From Nerophis ophidion (taxonomy: Eukaryota; Chordata; Actinopteri; Syngnathiformes; Syngnathidae), in assembly GCF_033978795.1 (NCBI RefSeq), contig NC_084618.1:6057336-6121335 (forward strand): a DNA stretch of 64,000 nt, given 5' to 3'. The notes under the pieces were generated by a model, which did no database searches, was not told the DNA's origin, and worked only from the letters and a program-made list of their open reading frames with translations. Below, piece after piece: positions 21,175 to 31,722 of the stretch (its first letter is position 1; the number at the start of each line of letters is the position of its first letter). The position numbers were made by a program, and so were the translations under genes.

Positions 21175-21505
21175 CCATCCATCCATTTTTTTAAGGTTTT
21201 ACTATCCATCCATCCATTTTCTACCGCTTATTCCCTTTCGGGGTCGCGGGGGGCGCTGGCGCCTATCTCAGCTACAATCGGGCGGAAGGCGGGGTACACC
21301 CTGGACAAGTCGCCACCTCATCGCAGGGCCAACACAGATAGACAGACAACATTCACACACTAGGGCCAATTCAGTGCCGCCAATCAACCTATCCCCAGGT
21401 GCATGTCCCCGGAAGTGGGAGGAAGCCGGAGTACCCGGAGGGAACCCACGCACCCACGGGGAGAACATGCAAACTCCACACAGAAAGACCCCGAGCCTGG
21501 ATTTT
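21175..21505 (-). mobile_element. SINE A (minus)
   Basis: CCATCCATTTTCTACCGCTT at the 3' end through the body (GATAGACAGACAACATTCAC) to GGGACCCCGAGCC-type head. It ends before the B box, so it is 5'-truncated. Confidence 0.75.
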
Positions 21506-21742
21506 AGATAAAGTACTATCTAATCTAATCTAATAAGAAGATAAGGGATCTTCAAGAATTATCCTAGTAAATGTGTCTAATTACATCTGAAACGCTCACA
21601 CTGCTGCCACCCGGAGCCGTCGCTTTTTCTTTTTTTTGTGCTTCTCTCTATTTTATCCACGAATGAAAGGTTTTACTACTCACGTATAAAATACTACACG
21701 GTCTAGCTCCAGCCTATCTTACCGATTGTATTGTACCATATG

Positions 21743-22279
21743 CAGAGGTGGGTAGAGTAGCCAGGAATTGTACTCAAGTAAGAGTACTGTTACTTTAGAG
21801 ATGTATTACTCAAGTAAAAGTAAGGAGTAGTCACCCAAATATTTACTTGAGTAAAAGTGAAAAGTATGTCTTGAAAAAACTACTCAAGTACTGAGTAACT
21901 GATGAGTAACCTGTTTGTTTAATGATTACGGCAACAAGTAATGCACAAAAACATAAAAATAGCAATGAGCAAATTCAGAGCCGGGAATATCTCTTAAGCA
22001 ACTAAAACAGTATTATATATTAAATAATACTACATTAAGATGAAAAAAAAATAATGCAAATTGAGCCACAATAACTTAACAGCACCATAGGTTCAGTAGG
22101 CATTTATTGATTGATTTGATTGATTGATTGAAACTTGTATTAGTAGATTGCACAGTACAGTACATATTCCGTACAATTGACCACTAAATAGTAACACCCC
22201 AATAAGTTTTTCAACGTTAATCAATTACTTAATAAATGACCAAGTCGAGGTGATCTACCTCATATATACATATACATAT

Positions 22280-22327
<48 letters not shown>

Positions 22328-23278
22328 ATTTATTTATTTTGTCGTTTTTGTTGACATGTTAAAGGTGTTTTAATGAATATACATGCATGTTTAACATATA
22401 GATTCCTATCTTTAATGAAGACAAGAATATAAGTTGGTGTATTACCTGATTCTGATGACTTGCATTGATTGGAATCAGACAGTATAGTGCTGATTATGTC
22501 CACGTTTTCAAATGGAGGAGAAAAAAAGTTCCTCCTTTCTGTCTAATATATCATGAAAGTCGTTGGTTTTTGGCATCTAATTTGTCCAGCTTCCATATTC
22601 GTTTTTATACACTTTTCAAGAAATACATTTGCGGCAAACTCCGTAACTTGCTAGTTTGTTTGCGCTGGCTTTCGGAGACTCTTATTTTGTTGGCGCAGGC
22701 GCGATGGAGCGGCGCTTTTATTGTGAAGACAGGAACTGTGCGATCAGTCTTTAGGCTTTTGACAGGAAGTACGGTTGAAATAAAAACTGTCTTTTTTCCT
22801 TTACACTTTTGATTGATTGATTGATTGATTGATACTTTTATTAGTAGATTGCACAGTACAGTACATATTCCGAACAATTGACCACTAAATGGTAACACCC
22901 CAATAAGTTTTTCAACATGTCGGGTTCTACGTGTGACGGTCATGTGACCGCCTGGCTCTGTTTGATTGGTCCAACGTCACCAGTGACTGCATTTGATTGG
23001 TGAAACGCAGGCATGCCTAGTTCCTACTTTGAATGCGTGTCTGACAAAAACAAAACAAACAAAACGTGCATTAACAGATCGATAAAAAAAAAGTAGCGAG
23101 TAGCGACCTGATTGTAGATAAATGGAACGGAGTAAAAGTAGCGTTTCTTCTCTATAAATATACTCAAGTAAAAGTAAAAGTATGTTGCATCAAAACTACT
23201 CTTAGAAGTACAATTTATCCCTAAAGTTACTCAAGTAGACGTAACGGAGTAAATGTAGCGCGTTACTACCCACCTCTG
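21743..23278. mobile_element. hAT element H6 with exact 8-bp target duplication ACCATATG
   Basis: CAGAGGTGGGTAGAGTAGCC...ACTACCCACCTCTG, flanked by ACCATATG (21735-21742 and 23279-23286). The subterminal regions are rich in ACTCAAGTAAAAGTA repeats. Inside are two LINE-tail fragments (22104-22222, 22811-22920), a TA microsatellite and a partial H-family segment (22232-22800). No transposase. Confidence 0.92.
22276..22321. repeat. (TA)n microsatellite
   Basis: About 23 TA repeats inside H6. Confidence 0.95.
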
Positions 23279-23914
23279 ACCATATGTCCCGGCAAGAAAT
23301 CTGCGTTCAAAGGACTCCGGCTTATCAGTGATTCCCAAAGCCCAAAAAAAGTCTGCGGGCTATAGAGCGTTTTCCGTTCGGGCTCCAGTACTCTGGAATG
23401 CCCTCCCGGTAAAAGTTCGAGATGCTACCTCAGTAGAAGCATTTAAGTCTCACCTTTGTATACTCTAGCCTTTAAATAGACTCCCTTTTTAGACCAGTTG
23501 ATCTGCCGTTTCTTTTCTTTTTCTCCTATGTCCCACTCTCCCTTGTGGAGGGGGTCCGGTCCGATCCGGTGGCCATGTACTGCTCGCCTGTGTATCGGCT
23601 GGGGACATCTCTACGCTGCTGATCCGCCTCCGCTTGGGATGGTTTCCTGCTGGCTCCGCTGTGAACGGGACTCTCGCTGCTGTGTCGGATCCGCTTTGGA
23701 CTGGACTCTCGCGACTGTGTTGGATCCATTATGGATTGAACTTTCACAGTATCATGTTAGACCCGCTCGACATCCATTGCTTTCCTCCTCTCCAAGGTTC
23801 TCATAGTCTGTGGGCCTACTGCGGATGTGGTAGTGGTTTGTGTTGTGGTTTGTGCAGCCCTTTGAGACAATAGTGATTTAGGGCTATATAAGTAAACATT
23901 GATTGATTGATTTT

Positions 23915-24022
23915 GCTACCGCTTATTCCCTTTGGGATGGCGTGGGGCGCCGGTGCCTATCTCAGCTACAATCGGGCGGGAGGCGGCGTACACCCTGGAC
24001 AAGTCGCCACCTCATCGCAGTA
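23915..24022 (-). mobile_element. SINE A 3' fragment
   Basis: TACCGCTTATTCCCTTTGGG through GACAAGTCGCCACCTCATCG, minus orientation. Confidence 0.65.
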
Positions 24023-24033
24023 TGTGTAGTAAA

Positions 24034-24786
24034 TAGGGCTGTGTATCTTTGAGTGTCCCATTATTCGATTCAATATCGATTCTTGGAGTCACGATTCGAT
24101 AATTAAAACGATTTTTTTCCATTCGATTCTCGATTCAAAAACGATATTTTTTTCCGATTCAAAAGGATTCTGTATTCATTCAACACATTGGATTTCAGCA
24201 GGATCTAGTAGTAGATTAAAAAAAAAAAAAAAAGCTTTTATAATTGTAAAGGACAATGTTTTATCAACTGATTGCAATAATGTACATTTGTTTGAACTAT
24301 TAAACGAACCAAAAATACGACTTATTTTATCTTTGTGAAAACATTGGACACAGTGTGTTGTCCAGCTTATGAGATGCCATGCAAGTGTAAGCCACTGTGA
24401 CACTATTTTATTATTTTTATAAATGTCTAATGATAATGTCAATGAGGGATTTTTAATCACTGCGATGCTGAAATGATAACTAATATTGATACTGTTGTTG
24501 ATAATATTCATTTTTGTTTCACTACTTTTGGTTTGTTCTGTGTGGTGTTTGTGTCTCCTCTCAATTGCTCTGTTTATTGCAGTTCTGAGTGTTGCTATGT
24601 CGGGTTTGGTTTTGGAATTGGATTGCATTGTTATGGTATTGCTGTGCATTGGTTTGTTGGATTGATAAAAAATTTAATAAAAAATAATAGTAATAAAAAT
24701 AAAAAAAACAACAACGATTTTTTTAAAAAGGAAAATCGATTCTGAATCGCACAACGTATTTGATTCGATTTTTTCCCAACCCCCTA
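24034..24786. mobile_element. hAT-like E element, near-matching 8-bp flanks
   Basis: TAGGGCTGTGTATC...CCCAACCCCCTA with CGATT-rich subterminal repeats. Flanks GTAGTAAA (24026-24033) and GTAGTATT (24787-24794) match at 6 of 8. The right half recurs at 45246-45548. Confidence 0.7.
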
Positions 24787-24799
24787 GTAGTATTCTTTA

Positions 24800-25493
24800 T
24801 TTATAATTGAATCACTTGTTTATTTTCAACAAGTGTTTAGTTATTTTTATATCTTTTTATATATTTTGCACTTTTATACATTTTAATAAATCCCAAACTG
24901 ATGACATAGTGCTGTATTTAACTTCTTTATCTTTTTTTTTTCTTCAACCAAAAATGCTTTGCTCTGATTAGGGGGTACGTGAATTAAAAAAATGTTCACA
25001 GGGGGTACATCTCTGAAAAAAGGGTGATAACCACTGCTCTAAAAGCCGTAGATGTTATTGTCACATATGCATGCACAGTAGATGGCAGCATTGTCCTGTT
25101 TAAGAGTGTCACAACATTGCTGTTTACGGCAGACGAACTGCTAGACGAAACGTGACTGCTGTTGTTGTGTGTTGTTGCCACGCTAATGAGACTGCCTAAC
25201 ATGAATGTGAGTGTGAATGTTGTCTGTCTATCTGTGTTGGCCCTGCGATGAGGTGGGCCACTGAAGGCATCAAAACTATGAATGAACACATGTGGAGTTA
25301 CGTACTTAACAAAAAAAAAAGATGAAATAACTGAAAACATGTTTTATATTCTAGTTTCTTCAAAATAGCCACCCTCTGATTACTGCTTTGCACACTCTTG
25401 GCATTCTCTCCATGAGCTTCAAGAGGTGGTCACCTGAAATGTTTTTCACTTCACCGAGGTTATAGTTTTGATGCCTTCAGTGACAATCTACAA
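24800..25493. other. Intronic sequence with a SINE A scrap
   Basis: 25208-25258 matches SINE A (GTTGTCTGTCTATCTGTGTT). 25340-25460 resembles a degraded Tc1-like 3' region (CCACCCTCTGATTACTGCTT; CCATGAGCTTCAAGAGGTGG). No gene. Confidence 0.45.
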
Positions 25494-25633
25494 CAGGGGT
25501 CACCAACCTTTTTGAAACCAAGAGCTACTTCTTGGGTACTGATTAATGCCAAGGGCTACCAGTTTGATACACACTTAAATAAATTGCCAGAAATAGCCAA
25601 TTTGCTCAATTACCTTTAATAAATCAATCTATA

Positions 25634-25718
<85 letters not shown>

Positions 25719-26498
25719 TACATTTTTTTTTCTTTTACGGAAGGTTTTTTGTAGAGAATAAATGATGAAAAAAAACACTTAATTGAACGGTTTAAAAGAG
25801 ATAGAAAACACGAAAAAAATTTAAATTTAATTTGGAAACAGTTTATCTTCAATTTCGACTCTTTAAAATTCAAAATTCACCCGAAAAAAAGAAGAAGGAG
25901 AAACTAGCTAATTCGAATCTTTTTGAAAAAAGGATTTACGGAACATCATTAGTCATTTTTCCTGATTAAGATTAATTTTAGAATTTTGATGACATGTTTT
26001 AAATAGGTTAAAATCCAATCTAAACTTTGTAAAATAAATAACAAATTGGACCAAGCTATATTTCTAACAAAGACAAATCATTACTTCTTCTAGATTTTCC
26101 AGAACAAAAATGTTCAAAGAAATTAAAAAGACTTAGAAATGAGATTTAAATTTGATTCTAAAGATTTTCTGGATTTGCCTGAAAATTTTTTTTTGAATTT
26201 TAATCATAATAAGTTTGAAGAAATACTTCACAAATATTATTCGTCAAAAAACAGAAGCTAAAATGAAGAATTCAATCAAAATGTATTTATTGTTCTTTAC
26301 AGTAAAAAAAAAAAAAATACTAAGTAAAAAGGTATATGTGTTTAAAAATCCTAAAATAATTTTTAAAGGTTGTATTTTATCTCTAAAATTGTCATTCTGA
26401 AAGTTATAAGAAACAAAGTAAAAAAAATAATGTAAGTGATTTTTATGAAATACATATTTCAATCAATCAATTTAAACGTGTGAAGACCACGTCTTTAG
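25494..26498. mobile_element. AT-rich hAT element with CAGGGGTCACCAACC end
   Basis: Left end CAGGGGTCACCAACCTTTTT, interior collinear with 6833-7800, containing (TA)n at 25630-25716. The right end was not found. Confidence 0.7.
25630..25716. repeat. (TA)n microsatellite
   Basis: About 43 TA repeats with one interruption. Confidence 0.95.
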
Positions 26499-26505
26499 TG
26501 ATGGT

Positions 26506-26735
26506 GTGAATTATATTTATATAGCACTTTTCTCTAGTGACTCAAAGCGCTTTACATAGTGAAACCCAATATCTAAGTTACATTTAAACCAGTGTGGGTG
26601 GCACTGGGAGCAGGTGGGTAAAGTGTCTTGCCCAAGGACACAACGGCAGTGATTTGGATGTTAATAGGTGGGAAGCGAACCTGCAACCCTCAGGTTTCTG
26701 GCACGGCCGCTCTACCCACTACTCCATGCCGCCCC
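26506..26735 (-). mobile_element. tRNA-headed SINE B
   Basis: Minus-strand SINE with TAAAGCGCTTTGAGTCACTA tail motif and a tRNA-like head (GGCATGGAGT..., B-box region damaged: GGTTCGCTTCCC). More complete copies at 48819, 52700, 58333 and 60906. Confidence 0.8.
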
Positions 26736-26859
26736 CGGTGAGGGAAACATGTTCCCTTGACCGCTCTGTGTCAAAGCCTCACAACAAACAAAGAAACACC
26801 GGCTGTGTTTCGGTTGCTAAAGGCAGCTGCAATCCACCGCTTTCCACCAACAGCATTCT

Positions 26860-27145
26860 TCTTTGACGTCTCCATTATTAACTGAACAAATTGCAAAAAG
26901 ATTCAGCAACACAGATGTCCAAAATACTGTGTAATTATGCCATAAAAAGAGACGACGTTTAGCCGTGACGTCACAAGCACGCGTCAACATAAACGTCATC
27001 ATTCCGCGACGTCTTCAACAGGATACCTCGCGGGAAATTTAAAATTGTAATTTAGTAAACGTATAGGCATGTGTTGCAATGTTAATATTTCATCATTGAT
27101 ATATAAACTATCAGACTGCGTGGTGGCTAGTAGTGGCTTTCAAAC
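26860..27145 (-). mobile_element. Fragment of TTAA-type (piggyBac-like) element
   Basis: CAAATTGCAAAAAGATTCAG...GACGTCACAAGCACGCG and TATATAAACTATCAGACTGC match, in reverse, the left part of the 31719-33443 element. The terminal CCTTTAA is missing. Confidence 0.55.
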
Positions 27146-27885
27146 AATAACAATAACAACAACTCTTATACATCTGTCACATCATAGGATTAGATAAGGA
27201 TGCAGAAATTTATGACAGGCGCTTGATTTTTTTTTTTTTTTCTCTTTTTACTGGCGCAGCACCTTATGGGCGACGTGACAAGTTTCCCTGGGAAAGGATG
27301 ATTAGTAGGAAAAATGATGGGAGACGGCTGCTGTTTAAATGTGCACGGCCAGCTTCTTAATAGAGCAGAGGAGGAGACGTATCTCCCCGGAAGACTGCTG
27401 ACTGAATAAAGCCACAAAAGATGGTGCGGGTGGGGGCGGTGGGGGTGTGCATCAAACAGCAAAAGTGGAACATTTCATCCAAGACTTTGGGGAAGATATT
27501 CACTATCTCTCCCTGACTCCCTCGTCAGTGTTAAACAAGAAATACTACACCTGTTCAGTGTGAAAAAAGCCATTAAATCGACTTAAAACAATGTTAGTTA
27601 GTGAGCAACTGCTTCTTCTTCTTCTTCTTCTTCTTCTTGTTGTTGGATAAAGTGAGCCTGAGGGGGAGCCAATCTTAACGGGAGCGGTTGATGGATTGAT
27701 GCTGCGGAGATCGATGAGTAATGGTTGAAGTGCAAAGACAGAATCTGCCTTGCTTACTCTGCTTTTTTTCAGGTCAAAGATTCAATTTTGTGGAAAAACT
27801 AAGCAATGTTCAATTGCCTTATCGGCTCCCAGGGATGCAACGGGTGTCCCCTGTTAACTAAGAACGCCAATGCATATCCATAGAG
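27146..27885. other. Apparently single-copy intronic island with (CTT)n
   Basis: No match to other repeats in the window. Contains a (CTT)n microsatellite (27608-27637). A candidate for conserved noncoding function, but no conservation can be tested here. Confidence 0.4.
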
Positions 27886-27897
27886 ACTATATATATA

Positions 27898-28725
27898 TAT
27901 CCATCCATCCATCATCTTCCGCTTATCCGAGGTCGGGTCGCGGGGGCAACAGCCTAAGCAGGGAAACCCAGACTTCCTCTCCCCAGCCACTTCGTCTAGC
28001 TCTTCCCGGGGGATCCCGAGGCGTTCCCAGGCCAGCCGGGAGACATAGTCTTCCCAACGTGTCCTGGGTCTTCCCCGTGGCCTCTTACCGGTTGGCTAGG
28101 GAGGCGTTCGGGTGGCATCCTGACCAGATGCCCGAACCACCTCATCTGGCTCCTCTCCATGTGGAGGAGCAGCGGCTTTACTTTGAGTTCCTCCCGGATG
28201 ACAGAGCTTCTCACCCTATCTCTAAGGGAGAGACTCATTTGGGCCGCTTGTACCCGTGATCTTATCCTTTCGGTCATGACCCAAAGCTCATGACCATAGG
28301 TGAGGATGGGAACGTAGATCGACCGGTAAATTGAGAGCTTTGCCTTCCGGCTCAGCTCCTTTTTCACCACAACAGATCGGTACAACGTCCGCATTACTGA
28401 AGACGCCGCACCGATCCGCCTGTCGATCTCACGATCCACTCTTCCCCCACTCGTGAACAAGACTCCTAGGTACTTGAACTCCTCCACTTGGGGCAGGGTC
28501 TCCTCCCCAACCCGGAGATGGCATTCCACCCTTTTCCGGGCGAGAACCATGGACTCGGACTTGGAGGTGCTGATTCTCATTCCGGCCGCTTCACACTCGG
28601 CTGCGAACCGATCCAGCGAGAGCTGAAGATCCCGGTCAGATGAAGCCATCAGGACCACAAAAAGCAGAGACCTAACCCTGCGGTCACCAAACCGGAACCC
28701 CTCAACGCCTTGACTGCGCCTAGAA

Positions 28726-28732
<7 letters not shown>
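27898..28732 (-). mobile_element. Rex3 LINE, 5'-truncated, internal deletion
   Basis: Minus strand from the (GATG)n end through the C-terminal domain and RT palm (VVLMASSDRDLQLSLDRFAA in frame 27996-28658). A deletion near 28088 removes the GRLPREVFRARP part. It ends at a long (TA)n tract. Confidence 0.88.
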
Positions 28733-28817
<85 letters not shown>

Positions 28818-28825
28818 TATATATA
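28733..28825. repeat. (TA)n microsatellite
   Basis: About 40 repeats, the left flank of Z3. The tract continues on the other side at 30193-30222, so Z3 appears inserted in it. Confidence 0.9.
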
Positions 28826-30189
28826 TAAGGGGTGGGCAAATTAGTGCGTTAATTACGAGTTAACTCATCAATCTATTAACGCCGACAATTATTTTATCGC
28901 ACATTTGCGTATGTTGTTTACATGCTTTTATTTTGTTAACGCCTTTTCTTAACAAGATGGCATCTCCCGGATGTACTTCGGCGTCGAGGGGCTGTACCAT
29001 GAATTGATTAACGTGGACCCCGACTTAAACAAGTTGAAAAACTTATTCGGGTGTTACCATTTAGTGGTCAATTCTACGGAATATGTACTGTACTGTGCAA
29101 TCTACTAATAAAAGTATCAATCAATCAATCAATCAATCTTGGTAAAGATGAAACATTTGGCAAAAATACCGGACAATTCTGCAAATTTCCTGGCTGGCTT
29201 ACAGCGTGGTCACTCCGGGATCACTTACGACCGCCAGACAATTCTGGATGTGGATAGATCGGGCCGTTTTGGACTGAATGAGGCGTGCTTGCTAGACCGG
29301 CTAGCTAGCATGGGAATACTTTGCCGGCTACATCCAGCGGCCTGTGAAGCAGCGGAGTATATGTGTTGTCTGTCTATCTATGAATAATGCAGACCAGGAG
29401 TGTTGGCTGAGTTCTTAACGTTTACTTTCAGAGCCTGCATATCACAACATACAAGATGCCGTCATGGCGACACAACCTATACCGGGCTACCGCGCATGCT
29501 CCTCACTCCTGTTGCATGCTGGGTAGGGTAGTTCTTGTTTCCCCTGGCTCATAACATCACAATATAGTACCATGTATATGATGCCTTCAGTTTATCAAAG
29601 CACCAAGCAAACAATCGGAAAATTCCCATCATATCAATTCCTAGATATGGTCATAATTATTTTAAGTGCACTACGCAGAATAAACACAACATTATTAATA
29701 TTGCTACTACGGATAATTTGATCCAAAATTCCCTAAAACAGCCCACTACCTATAATATAGGTTTTTTAAACATAAAATCCCTGATAAAAAAAATGTTTCT
29801 GCTGTTACCTCAGAAATTGCCTGTTCAGATGTTATGATTGTGGCTCAGAGATTTGTATGTAGATTATATTTATTTTCCATAACAAACAGGATAACTTAAA
29901 TACCCTGGCAGTGGCAATGAGCTTAAATGTTTGTATTTACATTTTTGGAGTTGATTTTCATCAAATATGCTATTTAACTGCTACTGTTTAACAAGGACTG
30001 ATTTAAATTGTGTTTGCACAACAAATGTTTTGGCGCTTTTCTTCATGTGGGAGAATATTCCAATAAAGGTGCACTACACACTACTTTTGAATTCATTATT
30101 GGGCTTTGTGTATACAATGCAGTTAATCCCGATTAATCGGAGAAATAGTGCGATTAACTTCGATTCAAATTTTTAATCGTTGCCCAGCC

Positions 30190-30192
<3 letters not shown>
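28826..30192 (+). mobile_element. Z-type element Z3, complete, inserted in (TA)n
   Basis: TAAGGGGTGGGCAAATTAG...TTGCCCAGCCCTA ends with a conserved frame (29139-29387; GRFGLNEACLLDRLASMG). A 145-bp LINE tail (28994-29138) is inserted relative to Z2. Both ends have TTAAT/ATTAA-rich inner repeats. A hAT-type element is likely. Confidence 0.75.
28994..29138 (+). mobile_element. Short LINE 3' tail with (AATC)n inside Z3
   Basis: GTACCATGAATTGATTAACG...AATCTACTAATAAAAGTATC then (AATC)n. The same tail occurs in minus orientation at 18334-18475, 22104-22222 and 22811-22920. Z2 carries the uninterrupted site GAGGGGCTCTTGGTAAAG. Confidence 0.85.

Positions 30193-30222
<30 letters not shown>
30193..30222. 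repeat. (TA)n microsatellite, right flank of Z3
   Basis: About 14 TA repeats. Confidence 0.9.
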
Positions 30223-30226
<4 letters not shown>

Positions 30227-31340
30227 GATGTGCGGTTTGCGGTCTCATAAACCGCGGGTCGGGCGGGTGACATGACGAAAAAATAGATTTTAATTAGATT
30301 CGGGCGGGTGGCGGTTGAACCATCCGGAAATATTTGATATGCATGGTTCTGGGATCGGTGTCCTTTAACATCCAAAGAGCCATTTAAGACCCGTGTCATA
30401 AAGCAAAGAAGACAATAAGAGACGCTATTATTCTCTAGAATGACTGCCGGTTAATAAGTATTAGGGCGTGCTATGAAGCCACTGTCGCCTACTACAACAT
30501 GTACTATCATCTTGTCAGTCCAGCAACATGTTGTGTGTGGTTTCCGTGACAACACCCACCCAACTGCAAGGCATACTGGGTGACACAGAGTACACTAATG
30601 GTTGTGATATAAACAATTTTAACACTCTTACTAATATGCGCCACGCTGTGAAGCCACACAATACAAGATTGACAAACACATTTCGGGAGAACATCCTCCC
30701 AGTAACACAACATAAATGCAACACAACAAATACCCAGGATCTTTTGTATTCATGACAACTCCTGACTATTTTATACACCCCGCTAGCAGAAAACCCCGCC
30801 CGTGCGTCGGTAAAGTGGGCGGGGTTGGGGGGTGTAAAATATATTCAGGAATTGTCACGGATACAAAGGATTCTGGGTATTTGTGGTGTTGCGTTTATGT
30901 TGTGTTACTGCGAGGATGTTCTCCCGAAATGTGTTTGTCATTCTTGTTTGGTGTGGCTTCACAGCGTGGTGTGTATTAAAGTGTTAAAGTTGTTTATATC
31001 ACAACCATCAGTGTACTCCGTATCACCCAGTATGCCTTTCAATCTTGAATGTGTAATTGCGGAAGTTGCACACAACATGTTGCCGGACCAACAATCGGTT
31101 TGTGCATGTTATTGAAGGCGTCAAAGGCAATGGTTTCACACTATACCCATATTCTTGTCATCAGGATGAACGCTGTTGGATAGTCGTGAGAACGTTAGCG
31201 GATCCAATTGACTTAATTACTCTGTGAAACAGGTTTAAATAGCTCTGTGAGTGGTAAAGGTGGCCGACCTCTGATGTACTTCAGCGGGCGGTTGGCGGGC
31301 GGGTACGGTTCTGATAAAATGTTGGTCCGGGTGGAAGTGT
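30223..31340. mobile_element. hAT-like snap-back element (TAGAGATGTGCGG end)
   Basis: Two arms in inverted orientation meet near 30810. The left arm has ACTGGGTGACACAGAGTACA and the right arm has TGTACTCCGTATCACCCAGT. Outer ends are GCGGGTCGGGCGGGTG-rich on the left and GCGGGCGGTTGGCGGGCG on the right. No transposase. Extra right-arm copies lie at 31341-31552 and 32413-32765. Confidence 0.7.
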
Positions 31341-31552
31341 CACGGATACAAATGATTCTGGGTATTTGTTGTTTTGCGTTTATGTTGTGTTACTGTGAGG
31401 ATGTTCTCCAGAAATGTGTTTGTCATATTGTTTGGTGTGGCTTCACAGCGTGGCGCATATTAGTAAGTGTGAAAGTTGTTTGTATCACAACCATTAGTGT
31501 ACTCCGTATCACCCAGTATGCCTTTCAATCGTGTACGTGTGACGATTACTTT
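31341..31552 (+). repeat. Extra right-arm copy of the snap-back element
   Basis: TCACGGATACAAATGATTCT through CCGTATCACCCAGTATGCC, direct repeat of 30853-31031. Confidence 0.75.
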
Positions 31553-31722
31553 ATGTCATGTTACGTTATGTCATGTTACATTATGCCATCGTACGTTGCT
31601 TCATGTCACGCTACGTCACGGTAGATTATATTGTGTTACATTACGTCGTGTCATGTTACGTCGGGGTACGTTACTTCATGGTATGTCACGTCATGGTACG
31701 TTAAATCAGGTTACTTTATGAT
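31553..31722. repeat. 10-bp minisatellite of TCATGTTACG type
   Basis: About 17 degenerate decamers (TCATGTTACG, TTATGTCATG, GTACGTCACG variants). Monomers alternate TCATG and TTACG, each near-palindromic with its neighbour. Frames over it are low-complexity and not genes. Confidence 0.8.

Larger units (their letters stand above)
21660..23905 (+). mobile_element. CR1/L2-type LINE 3' end (C1), split by hAT H6
   Basis: Before the hAT: a frame reading YKILHGLAPAYLTDCIVPY. After it: ARNLRS-like sequence, then APVLWNALPVKVRDATSVEA and a long 3'UTR ending TATATAAGTAAACATTGATT with (ATTG)n tail. Removing 21743-23278 and one target copy rejoins the LINE. Confidence 0.85.

Noticed and set aside
25616..25873. 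85-codon frame of alternating Tyr-Ile
   Set aside because: It is a translated (TA)n microsatellite.
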